A program made the position numbers and the translations under genes. Shown in pieces: positions 1 through 7,579 of a DNA stretch of 18,412 nt (its first letter is position 1; each line of letters opens with the position of its first letter). The notes under the pieces were generated by a model that saw only the letters and a program-made list of their open reading frames with translations, did not search any database and had not been told where the DNA came from. The stretch is from NCBI GenBank assembly GCA_030150665.1, contig JASLFJ010000121.1, positions 1-18,412 of the forward strand, written 5' to 3'. This DNA is from Enterococcaceae bacterium. Lineage in GTDB: Bacteria; Bacillota; Bacilli; Lactobacillales; Catellicoccaceae.

Positions 1-647
1 CCAACAAGTACCGGATTATTTTTTGTGCGACGTGATAAAATTTGAATCATACGTTCAATCTCTTGATCTCTACCTACAATAGGATCCATCTGATCTTGTC
101 CTGCATAAGCCGTTAAATCACGAGCTAATGTATCTAAAAGAGGCGTATTTGTTGTGCGTTCTAAACGTTTCATTTTACGCATATCTTTATTTCCATTTTT
201 TTCCTCTTCTTCTAACATCTTAATAAATTCATTTCGAATACCTGGAGCATTAAACCCTAAATTATCAATAATACGAGAAGCTAACGAACGCTCATCGTAT
301 AAAATACCAATCAATAAATGCTCAGTTCCAATTTTTGTTGCATTCATCTTTTGTGCTTGAAGCTGTGCAATTTTAAATGCTTCTTTAACTCTGGGAGCAT
401 AAGGAAGATAGCCTTGAACGTCATAACTTATCGCATCACCATACCCAACAATAAAAACAATCTCTTCATAAACAGCATCTGGATAAATCCCATTATCTCT
501 TAATACTTGTCCTGCAAAGCCTTGATCATCAAATAATAAGCCAAGCAACATATGTTCTGTACCAACCGTTTGATGCTTTAGATCTTTAGCTTCTTGTTGA
601 GCACGTTCAATGACAAATTGCGCGCGTTCTGTAAATACATGATCCAT
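1..647 (-). CDS. clpC: ClpC, AAA+ unfoldase of the Clp protease (N-terminal part, runs off the window)
   Basis: The reading frame starts at the ATG at 647 and stays open to the edge, giving about 215 residues. The protein opens MDHVFTERAQFVIERAQ and carries two Clp_N repeats (roughly residues 5-70 and 82-150), each with the typical VGTEH/IGTEH-LL-G signature. A linker and the start of the first AAA+ domain follow (DPIVGR, then SRRTKNNPVLVG at the edge, just before the expected Walker A). The family unfolds substrates for ClpP in the cytoplasm, usually with adaptors such as MecA. The N-domain starts directly, without the zinc finger of ClpE, so ClpC is preferred. A strong ribosome-binding site (AAGGGGTGG, 651-660) fixes the start. 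ctsR or mcsAB, which often precede clpC, are absent: the upstream neighbour is an unrelated gene that ends in a terminator. A possible -10 (TATACT, 700-705) has a poor -35, and I see no tandem GGTCAAA CtsR site. Confidence 0.93.
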   Translation of the reverse strand, partial: MDHVFTERAQFVIERAQQEAKDLKHQTVGTEHMLLGLLFDDQGFAGQVLRDNGIYPDAVYEEIVFIVGYGDAISYDVQGYLPYAPRVKEAFKIAQLQAQKMNATKIGTEHLLIGILYDERSLASRIIDNLGFNAPGIRNEFIKMLEEEEKNGNKDMRKMKRLERTTNTPLLDTLARDLTAYAGQDQMDPIVGRDQEIERMIQILSRRTKNNPVLV

Positions 648-710
648 TTAACCACCCCTTTTACTTTGTCCATTAAACATTTTTTTACATAACCTTATTA
701 GTATAAGAAA

Positions 711-747
711 AGCTAAGGAAAATACCTATTTGATATTTTCATTAGCT
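711..747 (-). terminator. Rho-independent terminator after the PRiA4b-like gene
   Basis: Inverted arms at 711-724 and 734-747 pair over 14 positions with one mismatch around a 9-nt loop. In the minus-strand transcript the hairpin is followed by TTTTCTTAT (710-702). It lies between the stop of the 772-1332 gene and clpC, so clpC needs its own promoter. The opposite side is followed by CTTTTC on the plus strand, so weak bidirectional action is possible. Confidence 0.8.
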
Positions 748-771
748 CTTTTCAACCCTCTATGACATATA

Positions 772-1332
772 TTAACAAAGCTTACTTAGTTCTTGATTTA
801 ATGTATCAAGATCCGGTTCAGCAACACTATGATCTCCTTCTAATAACAAATCAGGAATCGGTTTAACTATGCGGATACACTTTGGAAGTTCATCTAATGC
901 AACTTCACTATCTTTAGGATCTATTACTTTTTCTACCTTAATAATACAAGCACTAGCAGCTTGCCATTCATAATGATATCTAAATTGCTTCACATCATTT
1001 AAAAATGCAGATAATGGATAATCCTTCGCATGATCCTTAGCATATTTACTAGATGCTAAGGTTTTTCGACCTACTTGAAATATATAAGGACGTTTATTTT
1101 CCCAACTAAATAATTTTTGGATTACAAAATGTAATTCTTCAAATGTCATCTCATCTCCCACAAGTACACGTCGCCAAATAGGAGGTTTTTCGTTGACTAA
1201 ATCAATACGCAATTGATATATATTTTTTGACTGAACACGCTGTTTCTGTGCTTTATGTCCTATTTTAGGAAGAGGTTTATTCATCTGCTTCATCCATTTT
1301 TTAAGTTCTTTATTTCGTCGATGCATCTTCAT
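772..1332 (-). CDS. Plasmid pRiA4b ORF-3-like domain protein, function unknown
   Basis: This is a 186-residue soluble protein. After a basic N-terminal stretch (about residues 1-38, rich in K, R and Q), the segment at about 40-90 matches the PRiA4_ORF3 family: YQLRIDLVNEKPPIWRRVLV, then FEELHFVIQKLFSW. The family signature is an xxPPIWRRV strand followed by a LHxxIQ helix and a W. The family core returns near residues 115-135 (FRYHYEW, IIKVEKV). No catalytic residue set is established for this family, and it occurs in chromosomes, plasmids and mobile elements. The chosen ATG has only a weak purine-rich ribosome-binding site (GAGAAG), and a second ATG lies two codons in. The gene is transcribed alone: a divergent promoter region is upstream and a terminator is downstream. 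It may separate clpC from a ctsR-type regulator found beside it in relatives. Confidence 0.85.
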   Translation of the reverse strand: MKMHRRNKELKKWMKQMNKPLPKIGHKAQKQRVQSKNIYQLRIDLVNEKPPIWRRVLVGDEMTFEELHFVIQKLFSWENKRPYIFQVGRKTLASSKYAKDHAKDYPLSAFLNDVKQFRYHYEWQAASACIIKVEKVIDPKDSEVALDELPKCIRIVKPIPDLLLEGDHSVAEPDLDTLNQELSKLC

Positions 1333-1394
1333 AAAATTCTTCTCTTTCTCTTTTATTTTTTTAAATTCTGTACATACAGATCGATTACTTTTTT

Positions 1395-1403
1395 ATTTTA
1401 TCA
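1395..1403 (-). promoter_or_regulatory. Possible extended -10 promoter of the PRiA4b-like gene
   Basis: On the minus strand the region reads TGATAAAAT, an extended -10 (TG-N-TAAAAT) about 60 bases before the start codon at 1332. No good -35 lies 16-18 bases upstream. It is the best candidate in a very AT-rich stretch, so it is only suggestive. Confidence 0.35.
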
Positions 1404-1493
1404 TAAACTTATGAAAAACTCTAGATACAATCATCTAATGCTTTGATTCTTTTCCAGTAATTCATTATAAAAAGTGACAATATGTACTATTTT

Positions 1494-1522
1494 TTGACAC
1501 ATACATTATTTTCATATAAAGT
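1494..1522 (+). promoter_or_regulatory. Sigma-A-type promoter of the polyprenyl synthase gene
   Basis: A perfect -35 TTGACA (1494-1499) is followed after 17 bases by TAAAGT (1517-1522, 4 of 6 to consensus). TATAAA two bases earlier is an alternative with 15-base spacing. The start of transcription would fall near 1529, giving a leader of about 70 bases. The -10 overlaps the first of two GTTAAC-centred palindromes, which suggests regulation. Confidence 0.6.
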
Positions 1523-1559
1523 TAACTTACTGACATTTTTTACTTTAAAACGTTAACGT
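1519..1559 (+). promoter_or_regulatory. Two GTTAAC-centred palindromes, operator-like
   Basis: Two 10-bp perfect palindromes flank the likely transcription start: AAGTTAACTT (1519-1528) and ACGTTAACGT (1550-1559). Their centres are 31 bp apart, close to three helical turns. The first overlaps the end of the -10 and the start site, the second lies about 25 bases into the leader. This is the geometry expected for a dimeric repressor binding twice on one face of the DNA. I do not recognise the regulator. Confidence 0.4.
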
Positions 1560-1596
1560 ATCTTTAAAAAAGTACATTAATTAGGAGCGAGTGTTC

Positions 1597-2574
1597 ATGA
1601 CTATACATTCTTTGTGGGCGCCTTATCCCACATTATCTGCAGAACTTGATAAGGTAAATAAAACTATTTTTAAACATATTCATAGTGGTAATCCACAAAT
1701 TGATGAAACACTAACATTATTTTTTGGCCAAGGAGGTAAATTATTACGTCCTGCTTTATTTTTACTGTTTACACAATTTGGAACAGTTCCGTCAGAGCAA
1801 AAAAAGTATGAATTAGCAGCATCATTAGAGCTCCTGCATGCAGCAACACTGATTCATGATGATATTATTGATGATTCTCCTTTAAGACGTAATCAACCTT
1901 CAATACAAGCACGTTACGGGAAAAATACAGCCGTATATACTGGAGATTTTTTATTTACGGTTTATTTTGAACTATTAACACGCTCTGCCAAAAATCAAGA
2001 ATCTCTTCAGCGTTATGCAGTTTATATGCGTAAAGTGCTTCTTGGCGAACTTTATCAGTTAGCGCTAACCTATAATGTAGATACAACAATCAAGCAATAC
2101 TTAAAGTATATTAACGGTAAAACCGCAAAATTATTTCAACTTAGCTGCTTTATGGGAGCTGATTTTACGTCACAATCACCAAAACAGTTATTTTTAAGCC
2201 AGCGTATTGGTTATCAACTCGGTATGGCGTTTCAAATCCAAGATGATCTTCTGGATTATATAGGAACCGATACATCATTGAAAAAGCCTGTATTTCAAGA
2301 TATTGAAAATGGAATTTACACATTACCCTTACTTTTTACCTTTAAAAAAAAACCTGAACTTAAAACATTTATTCGCCATAAAAAAACATTTTCTAAAGCA
2401 GATCAGACTCATATTTTAAATACAATGCAAGAAGCACAAGGTATTGAAGCAGCTCAAAAAGTAAACCAACGTTACATACTTCATGCTTTAAAAAATATTG
2501 ACCGACTTCCTGATCATGAAGCTAAGTTTATTTTACAGGAATTAGTCCAAAATTTATTATCAAGAACCGATTAA
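1597..2574 (+). CDS. Trans-polyprenyl diphosphate synthase, likely for the menaquinone side chain
   Basis: The enzyme condenses isopentenyl diphosphate onto an allylic starter to make a long all-trans chain. From the ATG at 1597 it has 325 residues, normal for the family. Visible motifs are GGKLLRP (46-52), the first Asp-rich motif HDDIID (D88, D89, D92), KTAKLF (175-180) and the second Asp-rich motif QDDLLD (D216, D217, D220), followed by KPVFQDIENGIYTLP. A GTG at 1591 is in frame, but AGGAG lies only 3 bases before it and 9 bases before the ATG, so the ATG is chosen. No HepS-type partner subunit is next to it. It stands alone on the plus strand and converges on the cydABDC operon. I infer that it supplies the tail of the (demethyl)menaquinone used by cytochrome bd. 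Chain length cannot be read from the sequence. Confidence 0.93.
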   Translation: MTIHSLWAPYPTLSAELDKVNKTIFKHIHSGNPQIDETLTLFFGQGGKLLRPALFLLFTQFGTVPSEQKKYELAASLELLHAATLIHDDIIDDSPLRRNQPSIQARYGKNTAVYTGDFLFTVYFELLTRSAKNQESLQRYAVYMRKVLLGELYQLALTYNVDTTIKQYLKYINGKTAKLFQLSCFMGADFTSQSPKQLFLSQRIGYQLGMAFQIQDDLLDYIGTDTSLKKPVFQDIENGIYTLPLLFTFKKKPELKTFIRHKKTFSKADQTHILNTMQEAQGIEAAQKVNQRYILHALKNIDRLPDHEAKFILQELVQNLLSRTD

Positions 2575-2611
2575 TCTATTCATCACAAAATATAAATAAA
2601 AAATATTAAAT

Positions 2612-2648
2612 AAAAGGATACTTAGACAAAAAGCTAAGTATCCTTTTT
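2612..2648. terminator. Bidirectional terminator between the polyprenyl synthase and the cyd operon
   Basis: A perfect 14-bp inverted repeat (arms 2612-2625 and 2634-2647) surrounds an 8-nt loop. The plus-strand side ends in TTTTT. The left arm begins AAAA preceded by T/A-rich sequence, so it also gives a U-run for the opposite transcript. It sits between two convergent stops (2574 and 2664) and serves both. Confidence 0.9.
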
Positions 2649-2663
2649 AATATACTTTACGAT

Positions 2664-3065
2664 TTATCGTGCTGTACTGCTTTCTTTTTTTTGATACATT
2701 AAAAGTTGTTCAATCAATAAATAACCTTGAATATAATCCATTGCTTGAGGATGTACCCAAACAGATTGTTTAAAAATAACTCCCATAGATGTATTTGCAG
2801 GTAGATCATCTAAAAAATAAGGATAATAGGACATATAAGCTTCACATACTAAAAATAATTTTTTTTGACGTGCTAAACTTTGTCTTAATCGTTCATCTTG
2901 CCATAGATGTTTCAAATTTTCAAGTCGAGCTAACATATCATAATACTGTTGACGCGGTATTTTTTTCCAAAACCCTTTTTTTGCATGTTCTGCAGCAGAA
3001 AATTGTTGTGTTAATTGTTCTAAATATTGTTTTTCTTTTTTAGGATTCCATAATGCTGTACTCAC
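2664..3065 (-). CDS. Unrecognised 133-residue protein, fifth gene of the cyd operon
   Basis: I do not recognise this protein. It begins with GTG at 3065, which overlaps the TGA of the CydC-type gene (GTGA overlap). A strong ribosome-binding site (AAGGAGG, 7 bases before the GTG) supports that start and translational coupling. It is predicted soluble: no hydrophobic segment is long enough to span a membrane and there is no signal peptide. The N-terminal two thirds are charged and helix-prone (K, Q, E, R), the C-terminal third richer in aromatic and hydrophobic residues (YMSYYPYFLDDLP, WVHPQAMDYIQGYLL). There is one cysteine (LVCEAYM) and no CxxC pair. The terminator after it closes the operon. 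A role in cytochrome bd assembly or CydDC function is an inference from coupling only. A false ORF is unlikely given the strong start signals. Confidence 0.8.
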   Translation of the reverse strand: MSTALWNPKKEKQYLEQLTQQFSAAEHAKKGFWKKIPRQQYYDMLARLENLKHLWQDERLRQSLARQKKLFLVCEAYMSYYPYFLDDLPANTSMGVIFKQSVWVHPQAMDYIQGYLLIEQLLMYQKKESSTAR

Positions 3066-4837
3066 TTGTGATCCTCCTTGTAACTCGGTATCATACCTGC
3101 ATGATCGAGTGCATATAACTTTTGAAATCTTGAAGATGTCGCTAATAACTCTTTAGGAGTCCCATTCATCTCAATCATTCCATATTCTAAAAAGATAATA
3201 CGATCCGCTCTACCTATTTCCATTAAATGATGTGTAATCCATAAAATCGTTTTTTCAGATAAAACTTCAAACACAGTCGTTAATAATTTTTGTTCAGTAA
3301 TTGGATCTAAGCCTACTGTAGGTTCATCTAAAATAACAATCGGCGCATCTTGAAGTAAGATTCTAGCCAGAGCAATTCTTTGCTGTTCTCCTCCAGAAAA
3401 TCGCTTACCGCCTTCTTCAACTAATGTATGAATACCTTCAGGTAGCTCATCAATTAATGACTTTAATCCCGCTTGAACTGCCGCATCATACACTTCTGCT
3501 TCACTTGCAGTAGGCCGACCAAGGCGAATATTGTTAAAAATACTTGTATCAAATAAATGTGGATCTTGAGATAGTACTGAAAAAATATTGTGCGCTTGCT
3601 CCATTATATCTTGTGCAGCATAACCACCAATTGTAATTTTTCCTGAATCTGGTGTATAAAGCCCTTGAATTAAATTAATCAATGTCGTCTTTCCTGTACC
3701 ACTTTTTCCTAAAATTGCCAAAATTTCACCTTCTTGTACTTTTAAAGAAAACTGATCTAAAATAGCTCGTTCCATATCTTTATAACGAAAACTAACTTGA
3801 TCACAGATAATGGTATAGTCGTTTAAAGTCATAGATGAACGCTCACTTAATGTTCTTTTTGGTAATTGATCTAAATCAGTTAACCGATTTACTGTTGTCT
3901 CATACATGGGAAGTTCCATCACCCCTTGACTTAACGGGCCAAAAGCATCCATTAGTGGAAATAAACATAAAACAAAGGCAGCAATCCAATTTAATCCTTC
4001 ACTTCCTGTTCCATAAAAATAATGACTTGCCCACATCAATACCGATAATACAACTCCTAAAAAGACGAATTGACTAATCAATTGTTGAAATCGAATTCCT
4101 TTTTGAATTTTTTGATCATCTTGCCAAACTGCTTTTTCTAATGTTTCATAATGCGTTAAAAAATCTTGACTGCGTCCACTATACTGCCAGTCACCTACCC
4201 CTAATACGGCATCTGTTAACTGTTTATAGAGCACATGTCGCTTTTCTTTACGCTGATAAATAAGTGCTTGGCGCCATAATAATGACCAAAGCGGAATCAC
4301 AAAGATCAATGCACCCAATAAAACCAGTAACATGAACAATAATGGAATAGAAAAAAGTCCAGAACCTAATAAAATAAGTGCATAAAGTCCCCAAGAAATC
4401 AGTGTAGGAAAAATCGTTCTTAAATATAAATTTTGAATATGTTCAATATCTTCCATTAAAATGCCTAATAAATTACCAGACTGAAGTCCTTCATCATCTC
4501 GTTCTGCAAGCAACTGATACAATCGCACTCTAAGATCAGAAGTCATCTTAAGCACCCAATTATGACTGACTAATCGTTCTAAATATCGAAAAGTAGGGCG
4601 TCCAATACCAAAAGCGCGCGTTAAAACAATCGGAACATAGACGAGTAAAATATTATAAGGTTGTCTTGCTGATTTACTAATTAAATAACCTGATGTAAAC
4701 ATTAATGCTGAAGCGCTAAAAAACGTAAGTAGGCCTAATGTTAACGCTAAAATCAGTAAGGGACGATAAGCTTTAAAATAAGGCCTTACCCAATGATCCT
4801 CTTGGCTAAATAATAACCACTTTTTCCGTTGTTTCAT
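3062..4837 (-). CDS. cydC: CydC-type half of the CydDC thiol ABC exporter (cytochrome bd assembly)
   Basis: This is a 591-residue ABC half-transporter with a membrane domain of about six segments (residues 25-300) and a C-terminal ATPase. It carries Walker A GKSGTGKTT (377-385), Q-loop LSQDP (Q424), signature RFSGGEQQR (479-487), Walker B PIVILDEP (499-506) and H-loop ITHHL (H536). The early RYLERLVSH motif (84-91) matches E. coli CydC, so I use that symbol. The Bacillus convention calls the gene in this position cydD. The CydDC heterodimer exports cysteine/glutathione-type reductants, which is needed for heme insertion into cytochrome bd. The start ATG overlaps the TGA of the upstream ABC gene (ATGA), with GGAGGG 8 bases before it. 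The following small gene overlaps its stop, so the block is translationally coupled. Confidence 0.94.
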   Translation of the reverse strand: MKQRKKWLLFSQEDHWVRPYFKAYRPLLILALTLGLLTFFSASALMFTSGYLISKSARQPYNILLVYVPIVLTRAFGIGRPTFRYLERLVSHNWVLKMTSDLRVRLYQLLAERDDEGLQSGNLLGILMEDIEHIQNLYLRTIFPTLISWGLYALILLGSGLFSIPLLFMLLVLLGALIFVIPLWSLLWRQALIYQRKEKRHVLYKQLTDAVLGVGDWQYSGRSQDFLTHYETLEKAVWQDDQKIQKGIRFQQLISQFVFLGVVLSVLMWASHYFYGTGSEGLNWIAAFVLCLFPLMDAFGPLSQGVMELPMYETTVNRLTDLDQLPKRTLSERSSMTLNDYTIICDQVSFRYKDMERAILDQFSLKVQEGEILAILGKSGTGKTTLINLIQGLYTPDSGKITIGGYAAQDIMEQAHNIFSVLSQDPHLFDTSIFNNIRLGRPTASEAEVYDAAVQAGLKSLIDELPEGIHTLVEEGGKRFSGGEQQRIALARILLQDAPIVILDEPTVGLDPITEQKLLTTVFEVLSEKTILWITHHLMEIGRADRIIFLEYGMIEMNGTPKELLATSSRFQKLYALDHAGMIPSYKEDHK

Positions 4838-6561
4838 AAAATATTCCCTCCCATCGCATTCACGAGCTGAGAATAAGCACTGTTAGGATCTGAAGATAAG
4901 TCCTCATAGGTTCCTTGCTCAACAATCATCCCTTGATCCATCACTAAAATATAATCCATCTCTTTCATCCAGTGCAATCTGTGTGTTGCAAAAAAGACAA
5001 GACGTCCCTCAAAAAGTGGCAGCATCGTCTCTTTTAAATCCGCTTCTGTTTCTATATCTAAATGCGCTGTAGGTTCATCAAATAATAAAATACGGCGGTG
5101 CTGATCTAAAAAAATGCGTGCTAAGGCAATTCTTTGAGCTTGCCCACCACTAACACTTTGAGCCCCTTCACCGATCATAGTATCTAACCCTTCAGGCAGT
5201 TCTGATAACCACATATCTAGTCCTGCATGTTGAATGGCTGTTAAAATCTCCTCATCAGTTGCTTCAGGTGTATAAAATGCAATATTATCTCTTAGCGTAT
5301 CATGAAATAAATAAGGATCTTGAGGTAGATAAGCTAGCTGTTCTTGCCATTTTGGAAGATTTAAATGACGGACTGAATGTTTTTCTATTTCAATGGATTC
5401 TTGATCTGGAGCTAAAAATCCTCCTAATGTTTTAATAAGAGTTGACTTACCAGAACCTGACATCCCAATAACCCCAATCTTACCGTATCCTTGCCAAGAA
5501 AAATTAAGATGTTGAAGCACGGGTGTCTTTTGATCATAAGAGACACTCATATGATGAATCATAAGGGTACTATCTTGATGCCAACGCGGGATATCAATAG
5601 AAAAAGGGGCTGTTGTATTGGGTTGATTAAGAACAGAAAATAAATCTTTCAATGTATTACCGCCATCTAATGTTGCATGATAATCATTTGAAAAATCACG
5701 AATCGGTAAAAAGAAATCAGGCACTAAAATAAGCACAGTCAAAGCAGGAAGTAAGACAAGAGTACCTGCCATTAGTTTTAACCCTAAAAATAAAGCAACG
5801 ACAGCAACCGATAATGTTGTAAAAAAGTCTAAAGCAAAAGTAGATAAAATCGCAATTTTTAAAGTACTCATTGTGGCTTTACGGTACTGCTCACTGACTT
5901 CAAAAACATTTCGCTCATAACGTTTTGTAAGCCCTAATACACGAAGTGTTGGCAGTCCTCTTAATACATCTAAAAAATGATTCCCTAATCTCTGAAATCC
6001 TTCATATTGTCGGTCAGCTTTTGCTTTTGCAGCATATCCTAATAAAATCATAAAAATAATAATCACAGGAAACACAAAAAAGACAATCCAAGCAGAACGG
6101 TGGTCTTGTGTCCAAATAAAAGCAACAATCACCCAAGGAATCACCATCATATTCACAATTTTGGGTAAAATTAATACAAAATAATTCTCAATTTGATGCA
6201 TTCCTTCAATACTTAATGAAACCATATGCCCTGTCCCATTTTTTTGAACAAAATTAGGTCCTAATGCAAATACTTTATCTAAAAAAGCAACTCTAAGTTC
6301 GGTTACTTGTTCATGAGCATAATGCATCAACCATTTATCTCTCATTAAAAGTATTATGTGTCTTGCGATAAAACACAAAGCAAATATGACAATATAAATG
6401 ACTTGTTCTTTAAGACGTCCTCCATACCATAATCCAGTAATGGCCCGTGCAAGGTAATAGGCTTGGCCTATGATAAAAAAAGCTTGCAGTAATGATATCA
6501 CTGCAAGCCCTAATAGAACACGTCTCATTTTTGGAATCTGAAAAAGATTCTTATCAATCAT
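4834..6561 (-). CDS. cydD: CydD-type half of the CydDC thiol ABC exporter
   Basis: This ABC half-transporter has 575 residues from the ATG at 6561. The membrane domain covers about residues 12-290. The ATPase has Walker A GMSGSGKST (366-374), LPQDP Q-loop (Q414), signature SVSGGQAQR (469-477), Walker B ILLFDEP (491-497) and H-loop ATHRL (H527). It is the partner of the next gene and resembles E. coli CydD. In Bacillus-style naming it would be cydC. The frame is open upstream to 6639 inside cydB, but the ATG at 6561 is preferred: GGAGGG lies 10 bases before it, while the in-frame ATG at 6579 has AGGAG touching it. The chosen start overlaps the end of cydB by 8 bases, and the stop overlaps the next start as ATGA. 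Confidence 0.93.
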   Translation of the reverse strand: MIDKNLFQIPKMRRVLLGLAVISLLQAFFIIGQAYYLARAITGLWYGGRLKEQVIYIVIFALCFIARHIILLMRDKWLMHYAHEQVTELRVAFLDKVFALGPNFVQKNGTGHMVSLSIEGMHQIENYFVLILPKIVNMMVIPWVIVAFIWTQDHRSAWIVFFVFPVIIIFMILLGYAAKAKADRQYEGFQRLGNHFLDVLRGLPTLRVLGLTKRYERNVFEVSEQYRKATMSTLKIAILSTFALDFFTTLSVAVVALFLGLKLMAGTLVLLPALTVLILVPDFFLPIRDFSNDYHATLDGGNTLKDLFSVLNQPNTTAPFSIDIPRWHQDSTLMIHHMSVSYDQKTPVLQHLNFSWQGYGKIGVIGMSGSGKSTLIKTLGGFLAPDQESIEIEKHSVRHLNLPKWQEQLAYLPQDPYLFHDTLRDNIAFYTPEATDEEILTAIQHAGLDMWLSELPEGLDTMIGEGAQSVSGGQAQRIALARIFLDQHRRILLFDEPTAHLDIETEADLKETMLPLFEGRLVFFATHRLHWMKEMDYILVMDQGMIVEQGTYEDLSSDPNSAYSQLVNAMGGNIL

Positions 6562-7579
6562 GAGCGTGGTTCCCTCCATCTCCTGGTGTAATTCGTTTTT
6601 TAAATGAATAATATGTCCATCCTTGATAAGCAAGTACAAAAGGAAGTAGTGTAATTGCTACAATAGACATTGTTTTTAGTGTATAAGGTGTACTTGAAGC
6701 ATCTGAAATTAATAAACTATACTCAGGAGAAATAGAACTAATCATGACTCTTGGGAATAATCCATTAAAGATAAGTGCCACAACACTAGCAAGTACGACA
6801 CCTGTCGCTAAGAAAGAAAGCATTTCTTTATCTTTTAAGGCACCATAATTTGAAATGATAGCTGCAACAATCAGTACAACAACAATCAATAATGTTGACC
6901 CTAAACGTGCTTCCATAAAGTCTGTATTCAGCCATAATAAAACAACAAACAGTAATGCACCGACAAATAAAACAGGGTACAAACGTTTTGATAATTTACG
7001 CGCACGTTCACGGATTTCACCATCTGTTTTTAAACGAATATAGTTAAGACCATGTAAGAAACAGATAAAGGTAACCACAATCCCACCAACAATAGAAAAG
7101 AGATTAACGTAATCACCAAAAGAAGCATACATATTCCATTCTCCATCAATTGGCATTCCTGCAATCATACTTGTAAATAATAGACCAAATAAAAATGGTG
7201 TTGTTAGGCTACCAATAAATAATGCCCAATCCCAAATCTTACGCCCTTTTTCTGTTTGCATTTTCACACGAAACTCAAAAGAAACTCCACGAATAATTAA
7301 ACTCGCTAAGATTAAGAATAAGATAATATAGTACCCACTAAATAATGTTGCATACCATTCTGGAAATGAAGCAAATAAGGCTCCCCCAGCAGTGATTAAC
7401 CATACTTCATTCCCATCCCAAACTGGACCAATTGAAAGAACTAACGCATCACGCTCTTCTTTATTTTTTGCAAGAAAGCGTGTTGCCATACCTACACCAA
7501 AGTCAAATCCTTCTAAAAAGAAAAATCCTGTAAATAATACGGCAATTAAAACAAACCATAATAATTGTAAGTTACTCAT
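6554..7579 (-). CDS. cydB: Cytochrome bd quinol oxidase subunit II
   Basis: This integral membrane protein has 341 residues and about nine hydrophobic segments. It is the structural partner of CydA in the terminal oxidase that takes electrons from quinol and reduces O2 to water. Family motifs are present: FLEGFDFGVG (21-30) and GPVWDGNEVWL (51-61), the latter containing the conserved W and D near the heme-binding interface. Length is in the usual range for a Gram-positive CydB. It starts one base after the cydA stop, with AAGGAGG inside the end of cydA and 8 bases before the ATG. It ends inside the CydD-type gene. No anomaly seen. Confidence 0.97.
   Translation of the reverse strand: MSNLQLLWFVLIAVLFTGFFFLEGFDFGVGMATRFLAKNKEERDALVLSIGPVWDGNEVWLITAGGALFASFPEWYATLFSGYYIILFLILASLIIRGVSFEFRVKMQTEKGRKIWDWALFIGSLTTPFLFGLLFTSMIAGMPIDGEWNMYASFGDYVNLFSIVGGIVVTFICFLHGLNYIRLKTDGEIRERARKLSKRLYPVLFVGALLFVVLLWLNTDFMEARLGSTLLIVVVLIVAAIISNYGALKDKEMLSFLATGVVLASVVALIFNGLFPRVMISSISPEYSLLISDASSTPYTLKTMSIVAITLLPFVLAYQGWTYYSFKKRITPGDGGNHAHD

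Noticed and set aside
6562..6639. A 26-codon N-terminal extension of the CydD-type gene into cydB
   Set aside because: The upstream starts lack a properly spaced ribosome-binding site, while GGAGGG is well placed for the ATG at 6561, where family similarity also begins.
6855..7043. Plus-strand open frames inside cydB, cydC, ecsA and clpC
   Set aside because: They lie opposite strongly conserved genes, have no ribosome-binding sites and show no recognisable protein motifs.
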